Source: Catenaria anguillulae PL171 | Taxonomy: Eukaryota > Blastocladiomycota > Blastocladiomycetes > Blastocladiales > Catenariaceae | NCBI GenBank assembly: GCA_002102555.1 | Contig: MCFL01000125.1 | Location: 1-64,000 of the forward strand | Length of the DNA stretch: 64,000 nucleotides | Direction: 5' to 3' | Part shown: positions 31,557 to 41,838 of the stretch, in pieces | Layout: every line of letters starts with the position of its first letter | Position numbering within the stretch: the first letter of the stretch is position 1 | The notes under the pieces: generated by a model | Seen by the model: only the letters and a program-made list of their open reading frames with translations | The model's database searches: none | What the model was told of the DNA's origin: nothing | Translations under genes and position numbers: made by a program

Positions 31557-33858
31557 ATGACCATCTCAACCCGCCAGTCTGCCCCACTGGCCGCCGATTC
31601 TTTCGGCTGCGTCGCCAGCTCGCCGACCACTACCAACATTGAGGACGTCGAGCCCATCACGCAACCTCGGTTGCCGTTTCTCGATATCTATACCGGACTC
31701 GAAGACGAAAACGAGTTCGACAACGTGCCGGCTTTCGTTCAACTCATTCCCTACACTCCGCTCTCGCTCGTCGAGCAACAAATCGTTGCCGTGCTCAACG
31801 CCGTGCGCAACAAGCGCAACTGGGCCGTCAAGTTTCGCGAGTCGCCAACCATTCGCGCAAAGTGGCGGCGCGAGCTCGAGTCGCAGTTGAAAGGGCGCAA
31901 CAAGCTTCGTGTGCTTCGGTATGCTTTCAAGGAGCTTGCATGGCAAGCCGAGCACGAGCCATTGGCCGCCGGACCGGACAACGTGTTTGCGTCGGATTCG
32001 TTGTTGCCCGCGGCGACCCGCATGCGACTGGTTGAGTTGGCGGCCAAGCTCGAAGATGTGCCTGAGCACAAGAAGGATTGGCACCCAAAGTCAAACGACC
32101 AAGTTCTCGATCTCGTCCACCCGTCATTGTTCCCTGTGGTCTATGGCAAGACGTGTGCCTTTACGCCCGACCAACGCGCAAACTCGGTTCAGGAATCGAT
32201 GGCGAGGGCAGGCGGGCAAGGCGGCGGCGTCGTACAGCCGCCAACCGAGGTGCCGCAGCCCTATGACGAGCGCTTCTTGTCCAAGCAGTTCCAATGGCTG
32301 CCTGCCGAGATCCAAGTGGATGCCCAGGGCAAGTCGGCACAGTTTGTGTCGTACATCAACAATTTGCACCCGGACGACCACCCCGAGCTGTATCAGGTGC
32401 TGGGCGATGTGTTTGCAAGCATGATTCCGCTGTTTGAGCAGGCGCTCGTGCGGATTGATTGCCCGCGACCCATCCGCATTTGTCTTTGTACGTCAGTGAG
32501 TCCTTGGCCCATCCTTCCTCGTGACCACTCGCTGACCCTTTTCTCTGATCCATTTCACGTTTTGCATAATAGCACCTGACGTTTGGTACAACGCGATTCC
32601 CATCGAATCGGGCGAATCCGAACCTGAACCTGTCTGGCCAGAGATCAATTCCAATGGTGGCTGGCCAGACGAGCAACAAGAAGAAATGGCTGTGCAACAA
32701 AACGACGTCGACAACGTAAAAGCCTGGGGAAGGAAATTCGAATACAAGCACGACATCTTGCCACTGTTTGCGATTGATGGTGGCAGTGATGTGGGTGCCC
32801 TCGGTGACGACGACAACATGGACCTGGATACGGCAAGCGAGAGCGAGGGGATCATGACGGCCGCCGAGATGCTTGAAGAGATTGGATCGATCAGCGAGTC
32901 CGAGGCCGAAGATCCGTCATACGTTGTGCAAGAGATTCAAGTCGACGAAGAAGAAGCGTACCTGGTCGAGGATCCAGAGTATCCGTACGAGTATTACACG
33001 ACAAATGACCTTACAAAGTTTGTGACCGCACCAATTGGAGTGACGGGCCAGCCCGAAGGAATCACGTCGTTTGCCGATGACGGGTTTGAGTTGTACCGCC
33101 CCATTGTACCTCGCCGATTCGTACCGCCTGCGCCCGTGGACGTGCCCACCATGTCGCCACACTCGCAGCTTGCGGGCAAGCGGCTTCAAGTCATTGTCAA
33201 GCTTGCCAACATCCATCTCACGCCCGACAACCCGACCTATCCCGGCGGCTCGTGGCATGTCGAAGGCATGCTCAACGAGTCCATCATTGCGACTGGTCTC
33301 TATTACTACGCCATGGAAAACATCACCGAGTCGCGCCTTCACTTCCGTACCTTTGTTCAACCCCCGACTGTCAATCACGGCCAGCGAGACGTGTTGGAGG
33401 ACATTTACGGGCTCAGCGCTAGTGACATGGGATGGGCTCTGTGTCAAGGCAAGGGCTATAGCACCGCACACGAGGGTCGCGCTGTCGTCTTTCCCAACCT
33501 GTACCAGCACAAGGTGTTCCCGTTCGAGCTCGAGGACAAGTCTCGCCCTGGGTATCGCAAGATCTTGGCCTTTTTCTTGATTGATCCCGCTCGATCCGAA
33601 TCCGGTGACGTGTTGTCGTCAGCCATGGTTCCGCCGCAGCAAGCCGATTGGTTGGCGCGCGAATTTGTCAAGGACGAGAGGAACCCTGTCGGTGCACGGT
33701 TGCCGGCAGAGTTGGTTGAGATGATTGGCGACCAGGTGGCCATGACGATGGAACAGGCAAAGGAGATTCGGCTGGAGCTGATGGAGGAGCGGTCGATGAG
33801 CGTCAGTACCAGCAACGAGCTGACGTATGGTGCAGAGTACAACTTGTGTGAGCACTGA
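31557..33858 (+). CDS. DUF4246 family protein, copy B (intact)
   Basis: Model: join(31557..32487, 32573..33858), 738 residues; the 85-nt intron (GTACGT to TAG) joins RICL to SPDVWYN. Start: first ATG of the frame. The protein matches fungal DUF4246 (PF14033): FQWLPAEIQVD, VSYINNLHPDDHPELYQVLG, then an acidic, poorly conserved segment of about 130 residues, then VIVKLANIHLTPDNPTYPGG, SWHVEGMLNESIIATGLYYY and GRAVVFPNLYQHKVFPFELE followed by RPGYRKILAFFLIDP. The spacing of His-x-Glu, a later His and a later Arg resembles the metal and 2-oxoglutarate ligands of 2OG-Fe(II) dioxygenases, so an oxygenase role is plausible but inferred. Copies A and C in this window are broken relatives. Confidence 0.85.
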
Positions 33859-34128
33859 TCCGATTGTTGTGCGTGTCGATTCAGGGTGTGTGGATTGGTT
33901 TGCATGGTGTCGCTGCAATCATTACCTTAGCTGTCGACTTGGTATGTAAACTAGAAGTATGTATGGTGTTCGTATACTTGTCGTGCATTACAAGGTCCAA
34001 TGGCGGGCCATGTCTCACATTTATCAATATCTCAGTTTGCATCTTGCCCACCGATCGCTGCTTGCATCGCCGATTCAACATCATGAGAAGCCTTGCCTTA
34101 AGCTTGCCTATCTTATTCCTCGATCCTA

Positions 34129-34352
34129 CAGTCGGTTGAGAGAAAAATGGGACGATTGAGTGGCATTTCAGGCCGCCCAAAAAGCAACCTCGCCTTCCGA
34201 TCAAGTGGCTTTTCGAGCGTGTCCAAAGTCACTTCCGAAGCCGATCGCCAACTGTCCTGTCCGCTTTTCGACTTGAAATCTTGCTGGCTCTGTTGGCGAC
34301 GATCTTGTTCATCGAGCGCGCGCAATGTCATGCTTTTGTCGACTGCCTGGCA
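34129..34352 (+). repeat. Left terminal inverted repeat, 224 bp
   Basis: Identical by eye to the reverse complement of 35672-35895. Identity ends abruptly after CTGCCTGGCA. Flanked on its outer side by TA. Confidence 0.9.
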
Positions 34353-34627
34353 GTGCATTGTGGCACAGTGTTTAATACATATCGATCATAGTCACTCCGT
34401 CAAGGGTTGTACCATGGATGTAAATACCAGAAGGGCGCAATCAACCGAGCAGGGAAAGTATATGATCTTCTTCTTGACACTGCAGACAATACGATACAGA
34501 CAATACGAGTCCACATACTTGGTCCTATTGTTGTCGCCAACCATGTCCACCGCCCGCCAGAAGCACTCTTTCGCGTACATAGGCTCTCGTCCGCAAGCAC
34601 GCTGACAAGAACGTAAATACCCTGGAA

Positions 34628-35341
34628 ATGGATCACTTCCAACTTCCCCGACACCCCGAAATCGTCGCTTTATCGCTGGTCTGCGCAATACCGGTTGACT
34701 GGATACATTCTCCTGCATCACGAAACCGAAACTCGAGGCAGGAAGCCTGCGTTGGATGGTGTCGCCCTTGTCGTATGCCCACCGCCTACCCCCTTCATCG
34801 TCAGGAGCAGCAGCCTAGTAGCGCAGGGCGTCCCACTGTTTGGATTGAGTTGGAGAAGCCATCCAACCAGGCTTTCCATCATCCATCGCGCTCATTACAA
34901 CGGTCCCGCTCAGGGCACCAGCACCACCAAAACGGCCATGCAACATTTCAATCGCTGCAGCAACCGACCGCCTTTGCTTCCTGTCCGTCGGCGTCGGCCA
35001 ACTGGTCGCCGCAGCCACCGCCCGTATTTGCGTCTCGTGCGTCGGCGTCAGCCAACTGGTCGTTGCCACGGCAGCCTGCCTTTGAGCTCCCCCTTCCCCC
35101 TACAGTTGCTCCTCAGATGACTTGTGCACCCACATCACACGCAATGGTGCACGGTTCGGGGCAGAGAACCATATTCGCGCAAGCGACGCAGGTCCGGTCG
35201 CAAGGCGACAAGGTGCAGATGAAGTACGTAGGACAAGCTGGCAGATTTGAAGAGGAGGACGAGGAACAGTTATTGTGGCGGTTGATTGATGCGAGCGAGC
35301 GCCATGACATTGAGCAGGAGGAGGAATCGTGGAGTGGATAG
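34628..35341 (+). CDS. Unknown 237-residue ORF inside the inverted-repeat element
   Basis: Opens at an ATG and ends TAG within the element. The product has no recognised domain. It contains two imperfect copies of a unit around FASCPSASANWSPQPPPV and FASRASASANWSLPRQPA (DNA at about 34974-35064), a Met/Gln/Lys segment, and an acidic C-terminus RFEEEDEEQLLWRLIDASER. A similar motif, RFDEEDEEQLRADFYYYL, follows at about 35347-35400 but in another frame, and a good splice donor GTAAGT lies at 35441. The gene may be spliced or frameshifted, so the boundaries are uncertain. It may be cargo or a captured gene fragment rather than a transposase. Confidence 0.35.
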   Translation: MDHFQLPRHPEIVALSLVCAIPVDWIHSPASRNRNSRQEACVGWCRPCRMPTAYPLHRQEQQPSSAGRPTVWIELEKPSNQAFHHPSRSLQRSRSGHQHHQNGHATFQSLQQPTAFASCPSASANWSPQPPPVFASRASASANWSLPRQPAFELPLPPTVAPQMTCAPTSHAMVHGSGQRTIFAQATQVRSQGDKVQMKYVGQAGRFEEEDEEQLLWRLIDASERHDIEQEEESWSG

Positions 35342-35671
35342 ATAGATTCGATGAGGAGGATGAGGAGCAGTTGCGCGCGGATTTCTACTACTACTTATGT
35401 GTGTTTCTCGGTCAACAAGGATGCAATGGGAGGTTGACAGGTAAGTGCCCCCATGAGTTGTTCTTTGCGAGATCTGGATCGATGCATCAATACACCATGT
35501 CACTTGGTTTTCTTTGTACATTCGTATCTCTTTCTCAGTCTCTTTCTCATGCTGAGTTGGCAGTGGAGAGCCGTTACATGTACAACGCATATGCCTTTTT
35601 TGTAAATACATGTGCAGTGAAGATTTTGTGAACATTGGAATGCGTTTCTGGAGCAAATACTGCGCCACAAA

Positions 35672-35895
35672 TGCCAGGCAGTCGACAAAAGCATGACATT
35701 GCGCGCGCTCGATGAACAAGATCGTCGCCAACAGAGCCAGCAAGATTTCAAGTCGAAAAGCGGACAGGACAGTTGGCGATCGGCTTCGGAAGTGACTTTG
35801 GACACGCTCGAAAAGCCACTTGATCGGAAGGCGAGGTTGCTTTTTGGGCGGCCTGAAATGCCACTCAATCGTCCCATTTTTCTCTCAACCGACTG
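35672..35895 (-). repeat. Right terminal inverted repeat, 224 bp
   Basis: Perfect inverted copy of 34129-34352; its outer tip reads CCGACTG followed by TA. Confidence 0.9.
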
Positions 35896-35897
35896 TA

Positions 35898-37184
35898 CAT
35901 CGAATTCCAAGCGATGGCCTATACTCAATTCAAGCGCACAATCTGTGGGCTGGGTCACGCCGTAACTTGACCAAGTATGCCAACTCGGCAAAAATAAAAA
36001 ATCGGTACATAGGTATGGTAGTAAAACAATTTTCTTCGACTCGGTGAGTAAGAACGCAACAAGATAGAGGTAAGGCTCAAAAAGCGCACAGGAAAAGTAC
36101 ATGACGCCGACAGTGAGCGTGCACAATACGACATGGATCGAAACGAGCTTTCTCTGAACCCCCCCCCCCCCCCCCGAAAGCGAGGCAATGGACATGACTC
36201 AGCTCGAGCCATACAAGCTCTCCATTCCAGCAGATGAAAAGGTACAGGAACTGGCTGGAAACGACAGTGTGGGCCATTGTGACTGGGAATACAGTGGTGC
36301 TGGCAACTGGCAACGTGATCACTGGACCTCACCCGGCGCACTTGACTCCAAACGTTAGCAGAGAGGCGTACAGGTAGTGAGACAAAGCATTCTCGATCTT
36401 TTTTCCAGTCGGCCGCTCGACATGTGGCATGCTCAGCCAGCCAGGACCCCGTGCTGTGATGGGTCCGATCTTGGCCGATGGAGGTTATCTGACAGGGATC
36501 GAGTCAAAACACGTCACCAAAAACCTTGTTCGCAGGGATTCGATAAAAACGCGTAACGATTCACTCTTCAAGCCATGTTCCGCCTCGGTTCCACACATTT
36601 CTGCTGGCTCAACGAACTTAAGGCGAGACAGTTAGAGCCATGTATGTACTGGTGAACCCGTACCCACAACAAGTATACTTACCAATGACTTTGACGTCGT
36701 TTGGGGCGACCCTGGGCCAGCATAGTAAAGCACCCCTATCACGGTGAACGAACGACGAGTCATCCCATGGGACAGTCAAGAGGCCCATGCCGATCCCCGC
36801 AAGTCCCACCAGAGCTTGCTTTGTCAAAACGCAAATGCAGTGATTTGATTTGATCAAGGGGCGGAACCATTCAACCAACGTTGCATCCCTTCCTTCCAAG
36901 TATAAACCGCTGTCCGCCCGAGACCTTCCTTGCTTGCTTCCCTGTTTGAACAAGCCGTAATCAGTAATGCAGACAACGCAATATGATATAATCTCCACAG
37001 ACACAGACGTAGGCTTTGGCCTGCTGGGCTACTTAAACCCCGGCCGGCCCGCCCATGCTCTCCTCGTTCAATGTAAACACAACCCTTCAACGTTCCCTTC
37101 TTGCAACGCAACATCAACATCTCCTGCCTCCATCATCGAACACTCAGTTCTCCCTCCACCATCGTCCTTTCTCCATCCTTCACC
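35898..37184. other. Intergenic region upstream of transporter copy 3
   Basis: No gene recognised. It contains a run of 17 cytosines at 36159-36175. The last 100 bp are pyrimidine-rich (CTCCACC, CTTTCTCC) and look like a leader directly before the transporter ATG. Confidence 0.4.
36159..36175. repeat. Run of 17 C
   Basis: Homopolymer in intergenic DNA. The exact length is unreliable in sequencing. Confidence 0.7.
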
Positions 37185-38961
37185 ATGGCGGGCACTTCAT
37201 TAAGCAATCCCAACAAGAAGGCCGGCTGGCTCGAGCGACACTTTACTGACTCGCGCCGACGTGCCAGTCCCGAGCAGGTTCGTCCACTCCCCGCCATTTC
37301 GTTTTCCCGACACCTGACCAGCCTTGGGTGGGCGACGCTGTTCCCACTGCTCACACTCAACCACCTGCTTTGCTGATTTGTACAGATGGAGCGTGAAGCC
37401 TACATTTACGGCAACGTCCCCTTCAAACGGTGGCTGTTAATTCCGGCCTCGGTCATGATCCAACTGGCTGCCGGCTCCTTCTACGCCTGGTCCGTGTACA
37501 ATGCGCCCATCACCAAGCGCCTGAACGAGGGCAACGACCAAGACATTCACGCCGAACTCATTTCCGAAACCTTCTACGCCGCCGTTGCCTCGTTTGGTCT
37601 CGCCTGCTTCTTGTGCGGCCCGTGGTTGGAGCGCCATGGCCCACGTCGCATGACTATGATTGGCGCCACGCTCTTCTTTATCGGCCAAATGATTACGGTC
37701 CTCGCCATGCACTTGCAATCGGTTCCGCTACTCTTCATCGGCTATGGTGCTATTGGCGGGTTCGGTATTGGCTGCTGCTACTTGATTCCAGTCTCGGTCC
37801 TGCAGCAATGGTACCCAGAAAGCAAGGGTTTCAGTGCCGGTGTGGCAGTCGGATCGTTTGGTCTGGGTTCCGTGATTGCCAGTTTCACGCAGTCGGCCCT
37901 GATTGAGGCCATGGGTGTCATGGGCACGTTCCTGGTCCTCGGCTGCACCTACTTTGGGGTTCAAATGCTCTCTGCCCTCGTCATGCGCTTCCCGCCCCCC
38001 GACTTGATGGCGGCCGACTCTGTCAAGAACCAAATTGCCAAGAGCGGTCTCACCTCTCCCGCTGGCATGCCCGGCCAACATCACGACGAAGAAACGGCCG
38101 ATGCGCACCACCACAACTCGAGCGGCGCCACGGTGACCAACGTGGACGGATCCGAGCAAGTTCCCATGACGCGCCAACGCCGCAACTCGATTGCCACGTC
38201 GGTGCATACGATCGAGAATGTGGACGAGTTTATGCAAGAAATCAAGTCAGTTGATTACCGTTTCATTTACATTATTTTCTTCCTCTCCGTCATTCCCGGT
38301 CTTGTGCTCGTTTCCCGTGTGGCCGATATGGTCCAGTCTGCCTTCAAGATGCCGACGTCGACTTCCACTTGGGTTGTTGGTGTCAACGGGTCCGTGCCTC
38401 CCCCCATTGCTCCCCTGCGCCTTGTCTCACCTGCCTGGTGCTGATGGCTAACCTTGACTTATTCTCCTCTTCAACAGTGGCTTCAACGTCATTGGTCGTT
38501 TTGCCATCGGTGCTCTCTCGGACAAGGTTCCCCGCTTTGGCTTGCTCATGTCTTGCATGATCCTCTCGATTGGTGCCATGGTGGCCATGTATATTTCGCT
38601 CTCCAACCTCATGTTCGAACTGTTCATTGCCTCCATGTGGATGCTCACTGGCCTGTACGGTGGTGCCTGCGCCGTTGTCCCTGGTATTCTCGGTGCCGTC
38701 TTTGGGTCCAGGCACATTTCCGGCTTGTACGGCGCGGCCATGACGGCCTGGGCCGCTGGCGGTGTGATTGGTGGTGTCGGTTTCACGGCGCTTATCAAGG
38801 GCCAGCGCCAAGCCGGTGTTGCGGCCAACCACGTCTACGACTTGTGCTTGTACTCGATGATCCCGTTGGCGGCGCTCGGATGCGTCATTCTGACCTTGTT
38901 CATGATTCGTCGTCGCAAGATCAAGGCCAACAGCAAGCCCGTCCAAACTCACGCCCACTAG
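37185..38961 (+). CDS. OFA-type major facilitator transporter, copy 3
   Basis: Model: join(37185..37277, 37386..38389, 38478..38961), 526 residues. Intron 1 (108 nt, GTTCGT) follows the shared N-terminal motif GWLERHFTDSRRRASPEQ. Intron 2 (88 nt, GTCCGT to CAG) interrupts the helix 8 region between VVGVNG and GFNVIGRFAIGALSDKVPRF; copies 1, 2 and 4 have no intron there. The protein has about 12 helices, with CGPWLERHGPRRM and FGIGCCYLIPVSVLQQWYPE, and a central loop rich in His and Asp. The first 628 bp of exon 2 are nearly identical to copy 2, whereas the C-terminal half, through TAWAAGGVIGGVGFTALIKG to the end QTHAH, is closest to the neighbouring copy 4. Predicted carboxylate transporter of the plasma or organelle membrane; substrate unknown. 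Confidence 0.87.
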
Positions 38962-39774
38962 GCGTCCCGTTGCATGCACGCCGACGTCCATCTGTGACGG
39001 ATGTTGAGCCTGATCGTAAAACCCTCCTTTTGCACCTAGATTTCTACATTTTTTTCGACCTGATCTGTCTGTTTTTTCGTTTCCTTTTGCTCCATCGTTT
39101 GTTCATCCATTCCCCGGTATTGATGCCCCAGATGTTTGCTTTTTCTTCCTCTCTGTATGGCTTAGCGAGCGTTGAGTGCTTCCATGCTGCTCTCCCGTCT
39201 TGGCCTAGCTGTTCTCGTTCAGGTTGGTTGCATTTAGTCTTGCTATCCATTTTGTTCGATCGGCTCCCTTTTCTCGTACACCATTGACTTGACTGTCGGC
39301 GTGATCCAATAAATGACTGATCTTCCCTTTTTCATTTTCTTTTGCCTGAGTGCAAACACCATTGAATTTGCAGAATCTGACCAATCTCTTGCTGTCGCCG
39401 AAACACTGGCGGCGTTTGCAATTGTCTGCGGTTAAATTTCACTTCGCGTGATCGCCTCTGCTGTGACGCGTTCGCTGGTTACCACGAGGGACGTACGCAG
39501 CCTTGAGCGACACAGAAAGTTGCGAACACATTGAAAACTTTATACCCGGAATGGCGTGGGTGTGCCCTATCAATTACCGTTGAGTTCTCTTATGATAATT
39601 ATCTTATTTGGGAGCCGATCGCTTCAGAGCTGCCGACATAAAGGGTCCATACCTCGCTGTCTTCGCACACGCCATCCTCCCGGCTTCAAATTCGAATGCA
39701 AACAGCATGGCTGCCCTGTAATAGCGTCAACGACATAGATTTCACCCAGAGCATTCTATTGCACACCTTTCACA
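38962..39774. other. Intergenic region between transporter copies 3 and 4
   Basis: No gene seen. The T-rich stretch at 39030-39110 and 39330-39350 is probably the 3' untranslated region of copy 3. The promoter of copy 4 should lie within the last 250 bp. Confidence 0.4.
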
Positions 39775-41494
39775 ATGGTCACCTCTCCAACTACCAAGCC
39801 CGCCAAGGGAAATTGGCTCAAGCGCCACTTTACCGACTCGCGCAGGCGCGCTTCTCCAGAACAGGTCCTTACCTCCACTCACTGCTGATGCAGGGTGATG
39901 AAACTGACAAACTCTGCGTACCTGAATGCGATGGAAATAGATGGAGCGTGAAGCATACCTCTACGGATCAGTACCATTCAAACGCTCAGCATTGATTCCC
40001 GCCGCGGTCTTCATTCAGCTGTCGGCCGGTTCGTTTTACGCCTGGTCCGTCTACAACGGACCGATTACCAAGCGCATGAACGAAGGAAACAGCCACGACA
40101 TCCACGCCGAACTCATTTCCGAAACCTTCTACGCTGCCGTCGCCTCATTCGGTCTTGCATGCTTCTTGTGTGGGCCGTGGTTGGAACGCCATGGCCCCCG
40201 CCGCATGACCATGGTGGGCGCATCCATGTTCTTCATTGGCCAAATGCTCACAGTGCTTGCTATGCACTTGCAATCGGTTCCGCTACTCTTCATCGGCTAT
40301 GGCGCCATTGGTGGGTTTGGTATTGGCTGCTGTTACTTGATTCCAGTCTCGGTCCTGCAGCAATGGTACCCAGAAAGCAAGGGTTTCAGTGCCGGTGTGG
40401 CCGTCGGCTCGTTTGGTCTCGGTTCCGTGATTGCCAGTTTCACACAAGCCGCCCTCATCAACGCCATGGGCATTATGAACACGTTTCTCGTGCTTGGCTG
40501 CACCTACTTTGGCTTGCAAATGATTTCTGCGCTGGTGATGCGGTTCCCGCCACCCGACTTGATGGCAGCTGCTGTCAATGCTCACTCTGGCGTTGTCAAA
40601 ACTGGATTGACGCCGACAGACCACCCAAACAACGTTCCCGAACAGCCGCCCAGTACCTCACCGACGCCTCATGACGATCACGCACATCAGGAGGATGGCG
40701 AGGCCGGCGGCGCACAATCTAGCCATGCTCTCGCGGCGAGCGCATCGCCTGAACCAGCTGCTACGGCGGGGAACCCAGAGCCGCTCGGCGCATTGCGACA
40801 CCGCCGGTCGTCTACAGCGCTCTCGATTCACACGATTGAAAACCTGGACGAGTTTATGCAAGACATCAAGTCGGCCGATTACTGGTTCATCTATGTCATC
40901 TTTTTCCTGGCCGTCATTCCAGGCCTCGTGATTGTTTCGCGCGTTGCCGACATGGTCCAGTCTGCGTTCCTCAAGCCTGCAGCAACGTCCACGTGGGTTG
41001 TAGGCGTCAATGGTGGATTCAACGTACTTGGCCGGTTCGCCATTGGCGCCCTCTCGGACAAGGTCCCGCGCTTTGGTCTGCTCATGGGATGCATTGTGCT
41101 GACCATTTGCGTCATGGTGACCATGTTCATCTCGCTGTCCAATCTCATGTTTGAGCTGTTTATCGTTTCCATGTGGATGCTCACCGGTCTCTATGGCGGG
41201 GCTTGTGCTGTGGTTCCGGGAATTATTGGCGAGGTGTTTGGATCCAAGCACATCTCGGGACTGTACGGGGCGGCCATGACGGCATGGGCGGCGGGTGGCG
41301 TCATTGGCGGCGTGGGATTCACGGCGCTCATCAAGGGCCAGCGCGAGGCAGGCGTGGCCGCAAATCACGTCTACGACTTGTGCTTGTACTCGATGATTCC
41401 GTTGGCCGCGCTTGGCGCCATCATCTTGACTGTGTTTATGATTCGGAGGCGGAAAGCGAATGGTGGGAAACCTTTACAGACCCATGCGCATTAG
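39775..41494 (+). CDS. OFA-type major facilitator transporter, copy 4
   Basis: Model: join(39775..39864, 39941..41494), 547 residues, with a 76-nt intron (GTCCTT to TAG) after the motif NWLKRHFTDSRRRASPEQ. OFA signatures are intact (LSAGSFYAWSVYN, CGPWLERHGPRRM, FGIGCCYLIPVSVLQQWYPE). The central loop of about 90 residues is rich in His, Pro and Ala and ends before the conserved STALSIHTIENLDEFMQDIK, a segment shared by all copies just before helix 7. The C-terminal half is the closest match to copy 3, both ending QTHAH, as expected for a tandem duplicate. A block of about 180 bp from 40263 is more similar to copies 2 and 3 than its flanks are. Substrate unknown. Confidence 0.87.
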
Positions 41495-41838
41495 CTGATG
41501 AGGGACTTGTCTTCAAGTTGCTTTTCTGTTTGAATGATTGGTTCGATGCCGTTATAAGCGCATTGTCACATAGTCCTCTCCGTGATAATCCCAACATTCA
41601 TATCTGCGTTGCATGCCGTGATTGTTAACACTACCCATCAACCGTTGGATTTCATATACTTAATGCTTCTTTCAAATTGGTCGCTTATACTGTCCCTTGC
41701 GATGAAGACGTTGCACACGTCTACGCTCCGATTCACTGATGACGGCCGCGGCATTGGACGACTACTTCATTGTAACTCGCATGAATGATTTGGTACATGT
41801 CAACTTTCAGCATTAATCAAAAGCCAAGGGAAGAAACC
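41495..41838. other. Leader/promoter interval before the F-box gene
   Basis: 344 bp. An ATG at 41781 opens an 11-codon frame and an ATG at 41785 opens an in-frame extension of the F-box protein; which one is used is unclear. Confidence 0.4.

Larger units (their letters stand above)
34129..35895. mobile_element. Transposon-like element with 224-bp terminal inverted repeats, Tc1/mariner-type ends
   Basis: A 1767-bp unit whose two ends are a perfect inverted repeat, 34129-34352 against 35672-35895. Its tips read CAGTCGGTTGAG and it is bordered on both sides by TA (34127-34128 and 35896-35897), as for Tc1/mariner insertions, which duplicate TA and often start CAGT. The interior of about 1.3 kb has no recognisable transposase (no DDE/D motif found by eye); its largest frame encodes 237 residues of unknown type. 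It is therefore probably non-autonomous or decayed. The identical arms indicate recent insertion or arm homogenisation. A chance fold-back duplication is the alternative. Confidence 0.75.

Noticed and set aside
35693-35965. 90-codon frame in the right inverted repeat (also seen as a minus frame in the left repeat)
   Set aside because: Its appearance on both arms is explained by the inverted repeat; it has no recognised domain.
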